Of a stretch of DNA of 64,000 bases, positions 22,000-35,340 are shown in pieces. A program made the position numbers and the translations under genes. Below the pieces are notes generated by a model. It was not told the origin of the DNA, did not search any database, and was given only the letters and a program-made list of their open reading frames with translations. The stretch spans positions 20,302,736 through 20,366,735 of the forward strand of contig OW387142.1 in the NCBI GenBank assembly GCA_936440205.1, read 5' to 3'. This DNA comes from Lepidonotus clava. Its lineage: Eukaryota; Annelida; Polychaeta; Phyllodocida; Polynoidae. Positions within the stretch are counted from its first letter, which is position 1. The number at the start of each line of letters is the position of its first letter.

Positions 22000-24445
22000 T
22001 AATGGCTAAGAATTTCAAGAAATTCAGTAAACGTATATTGTAGGTAATTTAAGCAGAGAAAGAATTGTATGTAACTCTAATAGGTTATTATATTGTATCA
22101 ACGTGGATATTATCCTATATGATAATGATCGGTGGCGCTATGATAAATGGATATGTAATCCTCTCTCTCTTTCTGCCTAGAAAACTTATCCGTTGAAGCT
22201 GCAAGAGGGATCAGGCATTTAGGAAATGAAGTCCATCTAGCAGCATCTCACTTCTAGTTGGAAGTTTGTGCAGAAAGATTCTGTACTATTTTATTTTTTT
22301 AATTTTGAATGAATTGTGATAGACATTCAGGGAAATCTCTTGGGCTAGATAGTGCATGCATGCGTCCTTCGACAAATCCAAAAATGCATTTTCCAATGAT
22401 TCATTGGGGCAGGGGTGATTCATTGCTATGGTTTGTGCTTAATTAGAAATACAAAAAGTAATCAAAGGCCTTATCCTCGACCAAGCTATAATAACTTGAT
22501 GTATATCCAAATGGCAGCTGTGAACCAACGGGAAAAAACACAATCAGGTTCTCGCGAAGACAGACACACTCACAGACACACTCACATACATACCCAGACA
22601 GATCTTCACTCTTATATTCACTAGCATTGTTACAAATCCTTCATTTTGTAGGGGCCCGGTTTTTAACCTTCCATGCAGACTGTTGAAGTGACACTTCCGA
22701 CATATCTCTGCAGTCATTGATTGAGCCACCCTGGTGTTTTTTACTGTCTGGACTTAGTTCATGGGAAATAAGCCCAACGCAGGAAGTGATTCGCTTTGTA
22801 TTGAATGTGTTTTAGCCAAATAATTGAAAAAGTCAAGAAAACTCAGCCTGAAAGTTAGTACTTGAAGTCAGGAGAACATTAAGTTTCATGTGTTGAACTC
22901 CTTTCGGGATGATTACATAGTGTTTCATGGTATTGTATAGACTTGATGTTTAGAGGTTAGATTGTTAGTCTACGAAATCCAAATTGTAACTGATTCAGTA
23001 TAGCAGGGTAAAAATACATTTAACCAAGTCGGAATTAACTGCAGCAAACAACGGGAAGGTTTTTGAAGGTGTTTCTTTTTCGAAAGTTGATTATGATTAT
23101 GGTAACAAAAAAGATCAAACGCACGAATGATGTTTTCCAAGAAGCATCGTATTGTGGATTGTGCTAGACACAAATCTATGACAAGTTGAATGCAGTTTGA
23201 AACGCAGTGCCTATTTAGTAATCCTTATGTTACAGTGAAAAGTGTCATGTCCGCTCTACTTTCTAGACTTGAAAACCTTGATGAAGGGGGACGCCTTTTA
23301 TGTGCGATCTAGATGTTGCTATGGGAGCCCCCATTGCAGAACCTTGGTGTCCAAAGTTCATATATTTGGGTCTGTTTCCCCAAACGCATTCTATAACTCA
23401 ACTTGACTTGTCATTGGTATAGACTCGTAAACCCTGACCAGCATCACAGCAGCACAGTCCGGGCGATGCAGCTGTGGCATCAACATTTTTTTTACCTTAC
23501 ATTAACTAACAGTATGTTAGAATTTTTGGTTCACAATATTTTCTTTTAAAAGAATATTGACATATGTATCATGGGTTCACACAAATGCAAAGCTTGTAAT
23601 TTTGAAAATCATTTAAATGTCCTCTTCTAAGGGAATGCATGCCTTTCTCGTGATGTGTAACTCATTAGTAACAGGTCGTATTACCTGTCTGTTGTTAGGT
23701 ATATATTAAAGCAGTTTTACCAGTGTTCAAAGAGAAACGATTTTTTGGACGAGAGGACAAACCGACTAGATACATATATAACCCCATCGTTAAAAATGGA
23801 AAATGTCTTTAGCCAGTTCCATTTAGCAATAGGAACGTTGCTGCCGTAGAGAACGTGCGTTTGTAATTTAGAGAACCGACGTTAGTAGTCAATAAGTATT
23901 TTCCAACGTAGTGTTAAGAACCTACATATGTCTCTGCCTACTATTGCAAGTTTCTCCCCTGTGATATAGATTTTATGAAGCGTGGCCGACATGAATGAAG
24001 AAAGTCAGGTCAGTCTGTGGCAACTTGCTCCGTATCTTGGGTTGAGAGCGCCCCCGCCCCCCTCCAACAGAGGTCTATGAAATTTGTATCTGAAATGTTG
24101 TGACTGCCTTACGCTTTGTATGCACGGCTATATGATGGTAAATGGACGGTATAAGTTTCTATCATTCAAGAGGAAAACAACTATTAGGAAGGAAGAAAGT
24201 AGCCACGTAGATCTGAGAACTTGTTTTCACCGTTGTTATGTGCAGATCAATTTGTGTGTATGTTGGCGTATTGTTTCTGCTGTTACCCATTTTGTGATGT
24301 GATGTTCGCCGGGTTCTGGTGATTTAACAACAGTCCATCCAACCTGAGGGAAGCACCTTTGGCTAAATGCATTAAGAAGAACGATCCCTCCATGTGATAA
24401 AGTGTCATTTTAGGTTTCGTCCCCCAAATCCCAGCTCTAACACAT
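22000..24445 (+). other. Region after gene 1, 3' UTR and beyond
   Basis: The stop TAA at 21997 is followed by AT-rich sequence, part of which must be the 3' UTR. I found no AATAAA in the first 2 kb. ATTAAA at about 23705 is a possible poly(A) signal. A short CA/GA-rich microsatellite lies at about 22558-22605. No further gene is seen. Confidence 0.4.
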
Positions 24446-27119
24446 TTAGTTTAAAGACATGTGTTCTGGTAAGCAACTACGGTGATCATTTTGGTTAACC
24501 CTTTTCTTAGATTTAGTCTTGTCCATCCATCCCGCTTCTTTGAAGTAGCTCGAATATTGTTTTGGGGATTTGGAATACGGAAAGATTGTCTTGAAATACA
24601 TGCTCTCTCTCTTTACTGCAACGAACACCTTATTGGCAAATTCAGTAATTTGCAAATTGGGTAATTGGCACACGTGCACAAGTAGAAGTATACCTTTGAT
24701 GATTGTCTGAAACACGGCAGGCACTTGGACTGAATCACGTTGTTCTTGTTGGCTGAAAGAAATGTGATACCCTAGCAATCCCCTGGCGACCGGGTTCAAC
24801 TTGAGGACCTGTCGACTGGTGACTCAAGTCTTGTATTGGTTTAGGAGGTCGCTATAGTGTGGGAAGACGTCATTTGACGAGATGGTGGTCCGCCCGCAGT
24901 TGACCACTGGGCCCGGTGACGGCTGTTGTGACGAAATGCTTTAACTCTGTCAGTTAATATGTGAAGGGACATTGACCCTAACTGCTATTGTTCTGTCCAT
25001 TTTCCGGCTGAGCTCTCCGTTGCCGGCTGTTATTGTAGGTTTTAGAATGAACCCCCAATTGCCTTCTCGTTAATATTGTTAATCTATATATTTATGTGAT
25101 AAATATTTGTTCCGGGAAAAGTGCTTGGTTGTTTAAACTCAAGAACGATATATGTACTCACGACGTGCTTAACATTAAGATGGTAGTAATATGTAGTTTT
25201 TGTTTTAGTGATACGTGATATTTTTGCTCCTGCCTGTTAATGAATTCCTTCATACCTCTCCATATCTGTGAAAAATGCATTGGTTTGAAATGCACCTACA
25301 AATAAGCGATAGTTTTTTTTATTTCCTCTTAGTCCCAGCAAGAATAAGGATGATTTTCTAACTTTTGTTAGACGGTATGACGTTCAGGAGATATTGAACG
25401 GAAATTTAATTCTACCTCATCATTTATACCGTTTTAAGCTGATTCCCATAGCCTTGAGCTAGTCATGTTTCAATATATTTTCCGGGCTAATACTGTAATT
25501 GTGAATATGATGTTAATGCAGTTGATGATTTAATGAAGCCTGGTGAAGACTTATGCTGTTAAGTCCAGTGGATTATTATCTTAGTTCCCCCACAGGTATA
25601 CCTCAATTATTATAATATGGTTCAATCTGTTATATACAAAGTCATATACTAAAATTTCCTATTGACTGTAGATAATATCAAACAATGTGCTGATTTTTAT
25701 TGAACTAATTTTTACTTGCTCGTGTTGAAAGACTTAACTACCTTATTTTTGAGTAAACTGGACCAGCTTATTACTGGCTGGGCTATCTGAACACTGAAAA
25801 AGAAAATCCATATACAATCATATTCTCACAGCCGCCCATTGATTATGTATGCACATTTTCCGATGTTTAGACTCTTTCTCTCCCCCTCCCTCCTCCCCTA
25901 CACACACACTTCATGCTTACATTTAGTACGCAACAGACAATCCCTCTCCCAACCGCCATTTATATTCTCCACCCTTAAGGTAGGAAATGAGTGAAGAACA
26001 ATTTAGATTTAAAAATTTACATTTTACTTGTTTCTGATGCCAGTGAAACCTAACAAAAAGAAACATGAAAAGGTTGTCCAACAACTTAAACGGCAGTTAA
26101 AATGCATGTACATTTAACAAAAAAAAGTAGACAATAGAAATGACGGAGGGGCCAAGCTTATAATATTAAATTTAGAAAATTGCATTTATGGTTTTAATAC
26201 CAACCCAAGTTGCATTTTGCACTTACGATTTGAATGTTTATCGAACTTTGGATAACCCCCTTTTCACCCCTTTTGCAAGTACAACTAATCCAACTATCGT
26301 GCCTCATCGAAGAGATAACATTGAACATATTCTAGTTACAAAAGCTTACATAAAAATAATGCGTACATTTTAATGGGTCACAGCCCCCCAGTCCATATAG
26401 GCCTATATATATGTGGATGTGGGGACATGACCCACCATACATGTACACATCTACGCATTTCGCCTAACCTCACACGGACACACTGACACTTCGTTAATGC
26501 ATACGTAATTAATGGAAGGCCCCATTTTGGCCAAAAAGCGTTTACACCTTGTATAAACTATCAAAGATTTAATTATTATCCATCCCCTTGGCGTTGTATG
26601 TTCTTTATATACAGAGAAGGGGAAGAAATGACTTCCCTCTTGAAGACTTCTGAGTAGTAATTCGGGACTTGATTAAATGAAAGGAGTTGTTCCACATTCA
26701 TTAAGAAGGTTATGCTATATAACCCCAAAACACTACTACTATTTTGTTAGGACATTGTCCAGATGTGCCGTGTTTGTTAAAATTATATTTAAATGAGGGA
26801 CCGGAGGCGTGCCTCATGTTCATTGTTAAAAGAATAACCCTGCAGATGGTTGCCATTAAGGTGCGTATTTCTTAGGCTCTGATGGTTGATATTGACTGTG
26901 GCTTCGGAGAGCTCTGAATGTTTGAATGTTTTGTGGTGCTTTGTGATAGTTGTTTGCCTGGGTGCAAAGAGCATTGAGCCTAAACGTTAGGCAGTTTACC
27001 CTTGTCACATGAATGCTTGGTAGTGTTGTACTTCTGGTGTCATTGTTGATTATTTTGTTATCTGCTCGCTATGTTGGTTACTGAAAACAATCTTGTTGAT
27101 GTTTCTGCAGTGTTAACTG
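24446..27119. other. Non-coding, no gene seen
   Basis: The longest frame (117 codons, minus, 24446-24799) lacks motifs and compositional bias and I treat it as chance. No repeats stood out apart from short C-rich and CA-rich runs near 25880-25915. Confidence 0.4.
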
Positions 27120-27124
27120 TGATG

Positions 27125-27240
27125 GGTACACTTATATACTAGTTTGGATATATGTGTGTGTATATACGTATGTATATATACATGTATATATGTATATTTA
27201 TATATGTGTTATATATGTTATATATGTATGTAATCTATCT
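27125..27240. repeat. TATATG-type microsatellite array
   Basis: Imperfect alternation of TATATG, TGTATA and TATATA words. A second block lies at 27520-27745. Confidence 0.85.
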
Positions 27241-27270
27241 ATATAAACATGTATAGACCTTGTGCAGACG

Positions 27271-27300
27271 TGGTCACGTGACCACTTTTGGGTGATCACC
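27271..27300. promoter_or_regulatory. Paired palindromes TGGTCACGTGACCA and GGTGATCACC
   Basis: A perfect 14-bp palindrome centred on a CACGTG E-box (27271-27284) is followed 6 bp later by a perfect 10-bp palindrome (27291-27300). The first matches the core bound by USF, MITF/TFE or MAX-type bHLH factors. It sits between two TATATG arrays with no gene nearby, so function is uncertain. Confidence 0.4.
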
Positions 27301-27519
27301 ATGTGTTTTACATGACCACCTGGCCTTAACATATATAAGGAAACATTAATACTTAACAAGAGAAATAGTTCAATATAACATGGTATGATAATTTTAGATG
27401 AGTTTAACATAAATATGTGTTACCTAAACTTTTGTAAAATGTGAATAATGATGAGTTGCAATTGATCACCAATATGGCAGCCGGTCCATTTTAGGCACTT
27501 GTGATGTCATCTGCACAAC

Positions 27520-27745
27520 GTCTATATGTATGTGCATATATATGTATATACATAAATATATATGTATATACAAATATATCTAAATGTATATCTTTTCATG
27601 CATATATATATATATACATATATATTTATGTACATAAAATATGCATATAAGTATGTATGTATATGTATCTATATTTGCATGTTAATTTATATATATATAT
27701 GTTTATATTTATATGTAGATAGATATATGTATAGACATAAATTGA
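27520..27745. repeat. TATATG/TATGTA microsatellite array
   Basis: Long imperfect run of alternating purine-pyrimidine TA-rich words. The open frame it produces (Tyr/Ile/Cys only) is an artefact of the repeat. Confidence 0.85.
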
Positions 27746-29690
27746 ATGACCTATTTTGATGTAGATAGGGGGCCGCCTCTGCTAATCCTTGCCAAACGTT
27801 GTGATTGCATTGGTTTACTAGAAAATAGAAAGGTATTTATGTGAAGATAATCCAGCTGGTCATGTCATGATTTGGAATTCTTTCCTCTAGAAAAAAACAC
27901 CTGTAAGCATCGACCTTCATACATAATTATATTCTTATTTTTTTCTTTTTTTCTTTATTAATCTATCTTCAAAGTTTACACTCTGGTCTTCCAGATAGAA
28001 TAGAATTCTTGTATCATTTTTTCAAAAGAAAATACATTTCCTGAATAATTGCCAATTTGAATTTGAAAGAAAAACCAATAGTTGCACAAATATCACCCAG
28101 TATTAGACAGGATTTAAGCAGCATTATTGAAATCTTTTAATTTCATCGTTTGAAATCTGCCTGATAACTAACTGAATTGAAGGCAACATGGCCAGGAGGG
28201 TTACTAGATTGCTAGAGAATGAAGTCTGTATCCGTCTATGTTCATATATATATCCACATTTGTAATGTAGTCCTGTTTATATGCAAGCAGTCTGACGGCA
28301 GTTTAAGACATACCTCAAACACTAGGCCCACCTTGAGTCTGGACAAGTTTAAAATGCTTGGGTCCGACTTCACCCAATGAGCTGAAACTTAAACAGTCCT
28401 CAAGTATATTTTCAAAATGATTTCACCCACTGTAACTCATTAGATTCATCTAGAGGCATTTCCAAGTGACAAGCCATATGCTCTGCTATATGAAGGTGTG
28501 CCCATTTAGGGCAAGTCATACATCTGTAGACTCCTTAGGTGTTTAGCGGTGTTTCGTGAAAACTTTATACGTTTGTACTTGTTACCACCCAAATGAATTC
28601 ATAACATATAGGTCAATATGATTTAATTATAAAAGAAAACTGATAAGGCTCTCACGTCATGTTCCACAAAAAGAGTTGAAGCAACTCATTTATCCAGACT
28701 CGCGATACCTAGCCTTAGTTAAATGTTAATATGCTCACAATTATGGAGCTAGTCTGAGCTCTAAGATAACTACTTAATTTGCAGTGAGGTTTCCTCGCAC
28801 TTTCGGAAAACCAAATCTTCAATGATAATCAGCTCTGGTGTGTTAGAGATATAGGCGTGAACTGTATTTATATCATCGCTATCAAGGATTATTCAAATTA
28901 GGAGGCCCTTAAATAGAATATCAAGGGTGTTTTTGTAATGTTATAATAGCTTAATAATCTCATTCTTCCATTTTCCTTAAACTATGTATTTATATATGTG
29001 TGTGTGTGTAAATATATATACGAATGGGTATGTACAAATATAATATTTACGTTTAATTTTCTTCTTTTATTTTGACACGGTTTAGTGGCACCAAATTTTT
29101 TTCTGCATGCAGAGGCTTTTAAATTTGAACAACTTGCTGGATATGACATGGGGGAAAAATTGCCACGGGACAGGGAAATCTCAGGGAAAACACATGGAAT
29201 TTGAAAATGGAATTTGGGTTGGTACCCTGAGATTTACATGTATATTTGTGGGCATTTTGCTCCCATCTTGGAGTTTACAAGTACCAGATTAGTATAATTC
29301 AATCCATCATTCATTTCAATGCAATAACCTTCCAACCTGTGCCTTGAATATTAAAAAATAAAACCTTAAGGTTCCAGGAAACAATATTAGCAATTAAATG
29401 GCATCAAACATAATTATGCAGCTTTATTTTTATAATACTTATAATTTATTTTTCTTGAAGGTAGTGGTTCCGGAAAGTGCAAATCATTTCCAGTCTTTTT
29501 TAATCTCCTGTAGTATCTGTATAAAACATAATATTTTAAGGTATAATCCATATATCATTAGAGGGGTAACTTCTGACCTCCTGACAACAGAAGTATGATT
29601 GATGATTCACTAAATGTGAATGACCTGTTGCAGATATAGCACAAAAAAGAAGTATTCTCCAGGACTGGAGCAAAATATGGTGGAATTGCC
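27746..29690. other. Non-coding, no gene seen
   Basis: AT-rich sequence. A short TGTGTGTG/TATATA microsatellite lies near 28990-29020. No motif-bearing frames. Confidence 0.4.
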
Positions 29691-29749
29691 CCCATGTACG
29701 TATGTATATATGTACGTAAGTATGTATGTGTGTATACATACTAATATAA

Positions 29750-29882
29750 GAAGACCTGCGGGGGCCGTCAGAGGGTGGCTGGACGGACCGCAGGGGGCAG
29801 GACAGCCCAAGGGCGAAGTCCGTGGGCCGTCCTGCCCCCGGAGGTCCATCCGGCTGCCTGAGGACGGCCCCTAATGGTCTTC
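29750..29882. mobile_element. GC-rich fold-back element, about 133 bp
   Basis: This segment is strongly GC-rich in AT-rich surroundings and its halves are inverse complements. It starts GAAGACCTGCGGGGGCCGTC and ends GACGGCCCCTAATGGTCTTC, and the inner arms CAGGGGGCAGGAC and GTCCTGCCCCCGG also pair. The whole can form one long hairpin with a loop near 29812-29822. It could be a MITE or a structured RNA element. Flanking TATA on both sides may be a TA target duplication. Confidence 0.7.
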
Positions 29883-29932
29883 TATATTTTATCACCTATT
29901 CAAGATTCAAAAGTTAATGAATTCAAAACCAA

Positions 29933-29985
29933 GGAGCGGTACATACAGCCTATTTATACACACTGGCCACTGTACGCACCGCTCC
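29933..29985. repeat. Second hairpin, 16-bp arms
   Basis: GGAGCGGTACATACAG and CTGTACGCACCGCTCC pair at 14 of 16 positions across a loop of about 21 nt. It lies 50 bp after the GC-rich fold-back. Confidence 0.6.
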
Positions 29986-31541
29986 TCAGCCATGCAGGTG
30001 ATAAATACATACACACACATACATATATATACATACATGTATACTCATATGTAATTATACATACACACATATATATATGTATATATACACACACATGATG
30101 AATATCGACATGCAAAAAGACTCGAAGTGGAATAAAATCTAGGCCAAAAAAAATCTGACAGACCCTTTCCTATTGAAGAATGTTTCGACAAGCCCGTGAA
30201 GTTAAATGACATATCTATGATCTATGTTCAAAACATTTTAAGTGTCAAACTTACTTTGTTCATATCAGTTAGATAGTGAAAAAAGGGGGCTTTCATTTGA
30301 TGTATTAAAATGGGTTAAATATATATAGCTTTTCAACACAATTACCGTTGAGTCTGCATAGTTCTTTGACCTATATGTTTAAATATCTATTCACATTTCC
30401 CGATGTCTTGAAAAACTGACTGGAGATCATCCCAGTCTAAATAAGTGTAATGAAGTATCTTGGACGTTGCATGAGAATAATTTGCTTTAATGTATATTTT
30501 CTTACTCTGGTCTGAATGGCGAGGTAACTATTCATATACATGATCGCGTTTAGAGATGTTGATGTTCTTAAACCTTGATATACGAAGAAAGTGTGGTTTT
30601 ATAGTCAATGCATTGGATTGACATTCTAGTTGAAGTACTGAGTTAATGAGGTTCTTTTCTCTGTACGGACGATATATACAAATACGTAAATACATATATA
30701 TTTATGTAAATTATATACCTATATGACCTTAATCACGTAATCGCGTAAAATTGGGTACATTTATGACACATATTTGTGTTTCTGCTTCTGGCAAATGATC
30801 TTTTCCTCCAAACTCAATTATTTTTTTCGTTTTCCTTTAAGGAGCTAGAGTAAGGTTCCGTTTCTTACTGGTTGACACCAATATTTACGTACTCACCTAG
30901 AGTACTGTTGATGATGTGTGATCGTAGGTTTGTGTCTGCTACTAGTGATGATCTTGCCCAAAATGCCCCTTTTCTTGGGCATTCGGTTGTTTGCTTTCGG
31001 TTGGATGCTAGGTTAAAAATCATCCAAATACCAAAGTAAACACTGGAGGACCTTCCCAGATTCACTGCTTACCAGCAGCGCCAGATATCATCAGTATCCT
31101 AATTACCGTCGTACTTATACAAGCTGCCAGGTCTTATTTTCTGCCACGATCACATTTGATACCTTGTAAGCAGTGAAACTGGTGAAGACCAAAATGCGAA
31201 AACGTTATTAAAAGGCAACATACTTAGGATGTATGTTGTACATGGTAATTGAAATTTGGTCACGAGAGAGAAGGCTGGACTCGGTTGGAGCTGCCAGTTA
31301 GAGAGGTGTATAACAAATTTGTGAACTGTTACCCACCCTTGTACTTGTAAAACACAACTCTTATGACTCTGAAAAAATTGCAGTCAGCACTACTTGAAAA
31401 ACCAGGTTTGATTTTCATAATTGATTTTAAGTAGTCTCAAGTATTACAAAATTAGTCTAGGGTAATCAGAATATCCTTATCCAGCCCTGCAAAGAAAACG
31501 CCTGTATTTTATGGAAGGAATATTCTGGTTACTGCATAGTA
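29986..31541. other. Non-coding, no gene seen
   Basis: It includes a CATA/TATA microsatellite at about 30000-30095 and another TA-rich patch near 30670-30720. No credible exon. Confidence 0.4.
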
Positions 31542-32516
31542 GTGGGGTCTATTAAGGTCATTTCATTAGAAATGTTACACAGTGGATAAAAACAGCAAAT
31601 TTGGTATGAGACACCTCTGAGGCATAAATATCAAATCTGGAAGGGGAGCCACCTTGAAAAAAGAATAGGATGGATGTGGGAGCAAAAAAAACAATATGGC
31701 AGACTTTTGCTGTAAACAGTCTTATATCTCAATTTTTAAAATGACTAAAGAGACATGGTTGGTGTCAAAATTGGGAGATTATGGGTCAGGGAATTCAATT
31801 ATTTACATTTGAAGTGAATGCAAAAATCAAAAATCCAAGATGTCTGACCAATTCTGAGAAATACCATGATTTTCAGCCACTTAAGTATCTAGACAAGTGG
31901 AAATGGTCCCAATATTACTTGTTTATAACCTACAGGGCTCAATAGATATAATATTCATCCAATACTATACTCCAAAATTCAAAATAGCTAAACTGATTAG
32001 CATGATACCTTTTACAGTGACTGCTGGATTCCAAAATAATTCAAAAGAGGATATAGACTTTCCTCTTTCCCATAAGATTTCTTTATTTCATTTGGTGTGA
32101 TGATCCCCTGGGACTCCTTCATTGAATTTAAAAGGGGAGCCACCTTGAAATATCAACGTAACCTCGATGGGGGCCAAAAGTCCAAAATGGCAGACTTTCA
32201 GTGAAATAATCTTATATTTCAGCTTCTGAAATGACTACAAACACATTGCTAGTGTCAAAATTGGGAGATTAAGGGATAGGGAATGCAATTATTTCCCTTT
32301 GGAATCTACACAAGTGATCTAATCTAAGATAGCCCAAAAAAATAGTTAAATATCTTAAATTTCAAATGCTAAAAACTTGAGAAATTTGCTGAAATTTCAT
32401 TTTGATATTTCAAGTTGGCTCCCCTTCCAGATTTGATAGTTATGCCTTAGAGGTGCCTCATATTAAATTTGGTACTTTTATCCACTCTGTTATGAAAGTT
32501 TGTTAACAGACCCCAC
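31542..32516. mobile_element. Long-TIR MITE with TA target duplication, 975 bp
   Basis: The ends are GTGGGGTCT and AGACCCCAC, directly flanked by TA on both sides (31540-31541 and 32517-32518). The inverted similarity runs about 110 bp inward on each side, with shared words GTGGATAAAA, CCAAATTT, CACCTCT.AGGCATAA and ATCAAATCTGGAAGGGGAGC. A direct repeat of about 200 bp inside (31650-31870 and 32133-32345, sharing GTGTCAAAATTGGGAGATTA) adds to the structure. A TA duplication suits Tc1/mariner-type transposases (family knowledge). No transposase frame is present. Confidence 0.8.
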
Positions 32517-32518
32517 TA

Positions 32519-34539
32519 TAGTGATTGTTTGTCCTCATGAGGAAAATACTGGTTGATATGAAGGCAAGCTCATTGTAAAAAGAAATTATAGTAAATTGAT
32601 TTTGTTCTTTGCCTTTTTTTCCTAGTCTTTCTTTGTATTATCGAAATCTAAGAATATCAACCATAATTTGTTTATGAATAGTAATGGTGGAGGGCAATGT
32701 TATACTGAAAAGAATTGCATTATATATTCATTCGTTTAAAGTTATTTGAACATTGTTTCAACTCGTGCATACAAAAGAGGGATACACCTCTGAACATTGC
32801 GTATCTTTCTGTATTGTTGCACAATATGCATATACATATGTACACTGTGATACTATTACGTAAAGGTTCATCTTTAAACAGGGATAATTTATGTTGAATG
32901 TTTTCATGAATACTATCCAATGTTCACGAGTTCTGTGATATACAATGGAGTAGGTGACAGTTGGGTGATGGTGACCGCCTCTGTTGTTGTCCTTTTGTCT
33001 ATAGTTGCCCTTTAATTTGCCAACCAATCACTGTGCTAGGCATGACATTTGAAAAGAAAGACTTAAACGCCAAAGTAAGCCTTATTTTGAAAAAAAAACA
33101 AAAAAAAAACTAACTAAATGTATTCTTAATTTCAAATGTGTTGGTCACTGTTTGTACCTCGCTCAAGTTAAAACCTCAACGGCATCCTATCACACCGGAA
33201 TTTGCGTATGATAAAAATACTATTAAGAGATATACCTCTCTCATGGAATTTACCCTTTTTTGATATTGAAAATTAAATCTGGATCAAGTTGAAATTAATT
33301 ATCCAGTTAGTTATAAAGCCTTTGCCAGTGGTTGGTCAACTGCATGTCTGTGTTTTGGCTACTAAATGCCGGCGAAAATTATTTTTAAAGAAATCAAATA
33401 TCTAGTGACACAGAAAAAGATAATATTTATTCAGATAGTTTCTTTATTCAGCCTGCACTCATGTTATTATTACTATTATTATAATTACTATTATTATATG
33501 TATTACACACACGTATATATATGTACATGTATGTATTGTTTGTGGGTTAGGCGATTCGTATAATGGTGAAGCTGACTTTTTCCTTCTTTTTTTCCCCTTT
33601 TATCACACGCATATAGATAAATATCATTCCAGTTAATTACGTATCGTCACGCTATTTTCACACCTGCTGTAATAGAAACATGTTCTAACTTATATTTTCA
33701 AGGTTTATGGAATAAATTGATAGTAGTATATAATGGTGGCCTTATGATACATGCAACCTATCAGGAAAAGAAAAGATGATTTTTTTCTGATGGCGTTTCT
33801 TGAACAAATTCTTTGCCAGTGTTGTTCTGATGTTTGCCTCGTGCCAATGATTCGTATATGGGGCTTGTACTTTTTGGGTTGAGATTGGTGTTAGACTAAT
33901 ATATATACACACATACTTATAGATATATATATATATGATATATAAATGCATATATACCTGTCGCAAAGTCTGCTATAAGAGAAATACCTACATTGTGATT
34001 AGTACAGCAAGGACTCGGAATGGTTCTAGCATGAGGTGCATTCGTTAACTGTTAATCTGTGCAATATGGGTCTGATAAAGGACTGTTGAAGGTGGCCCGG
34101 TCCACAACGTTAGGGTATATGGTAATTGTGTCAGATCGACATTTAGTTGTTATTTACAATTATTGAAAAATGGTAATCCCATGCCGAGTCTCCTCATGGT
34201 AGTCTTTAATATATTGGTACCAATAAGAAACTAATAAAATTGGGTTCACGCTCTTGCCATGACACATGAGTTCTGTTGTTCTTCGTGTTGTATTCAGTTT
34301 GATCAATGGTATGAAGTTTGATAAGCAAAGTATAGGATGGCTGTTTCTTTAAACAAGTGAAAGAGCCAATTCACCCTATTATCACATATTTAATCCCTTT
34401 GTTCCTGTCCTATGCTTGGAGAATGGATTCATGTGTTTTCTTGTGAGTGGAGATTTTAGTGACATTTAGTTACATATAGATGTGTTCTATGGCCTTTGGC
34501 AATCTCAATATGATAACGTTGCATGATTAGGACTGATGA
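32519..34539. other. Non-coding, no gene seen
   Basis: Short frames only, mostly A/T-driven. TATA microsatellites lie near 33465-33530 and 33898-33950. Confidence 0.4.
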
Positions 34540-35280
34540 TGCATAATTTGGTTTTAAATCTTGAGCATGATTATAAATGATCATTTATGAATATGCATGA
34601 TTATGAATGATTATTTGTGAATATGCATGATCATGAATGATCATGATTTTTTTTATGAATGTATCATGATCATAAATAACGGTCAGGAATGATTATGAAT
34701 GACTGAATACAATGATTGTGAATGATTTTAAAAGATTATGAATGATCATGAATAATGATCATGCATGATTTTTTATAATCTTATATGATTTTATTTGATC
34801 ATACATTGTCATGCATGATTAGGCACCTGTGTTGCGTAATCCACTATTCATGCATGTATGTGATATTGCACAGTGCCTACGCAAGTCTTACAGTCTAAAA
34901 AGGTCTTAAATTTATTTTTGAAAAAGAGTGGTCACCCTGAATTCATGATTATACTTATCATGAATGTTGTGCATAATTAGGACAGTCTGCACGATTAAGA
35001 ATGATTATACATGATCATAAATTATCTTGAATGATTATGCATAATCATGAAATCATGTATGATTATGAACTATTATGCATGATTATGGATGATCAAGAAT
35101 AATCATGAATGATAATGAATATCCATAAATGAATTTGAATACTCATTCCTAATCATGAATGATTATTGATCATTCATTTCTAATCATGCACAAGATTTAA
35201 TTTGTAAATACTGCATGTTGGATTCAAAGTGCATCAATATGTAGATCATGAATGATTATGTATAATTAAGAATGATCACT
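34540..35280. repeat. Degenerate ATGATTATGA/ATGATCAT array
   Basis: Dozens of overlapping words such as ATGATTATGAATG, ATGATCATGAATG, ATGCATGATT and AATCATGAATG recur with roughly 10-11-bp phasing. Many units are palindromic (ATGATCAT, ATGCAT, TCATGA), so repeats appear on both strands. A less repetitive gap lies around 34815-34940. Confidence 0.8.
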
Positions 35281-35340
35281 ACTAAAACCAAACGGTGCCT
35301 CTAGGGAACAGTTATGCTACTAAAGTTTCTTTTCACTTCC

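Noticed and set aside
24446-24799. 117-codon minus-strand frame
   Set aside because: No domain, no repeat, no splice or start support and composition like the surrounding non-coding DNA.
26780-27000. Possible Penelope-type tail (GAGCCTAAACGTTAGGC), with similar ACGTT words near 31195 and 34110
   Set aside because: The shared motif is only a few bases, and there is no GIY-YIG or reverse transcriptase similarity nearby.
27562-27759. Tyr/Ile-rich small protein
   Set aside because: It is a direct translation of a TATATG microsatellite.
34540-35280. CRISPR-like array
   Set aside because: The repeats are short, degenerate and overlapping, without unique spacers, in a eukaryotic genome.
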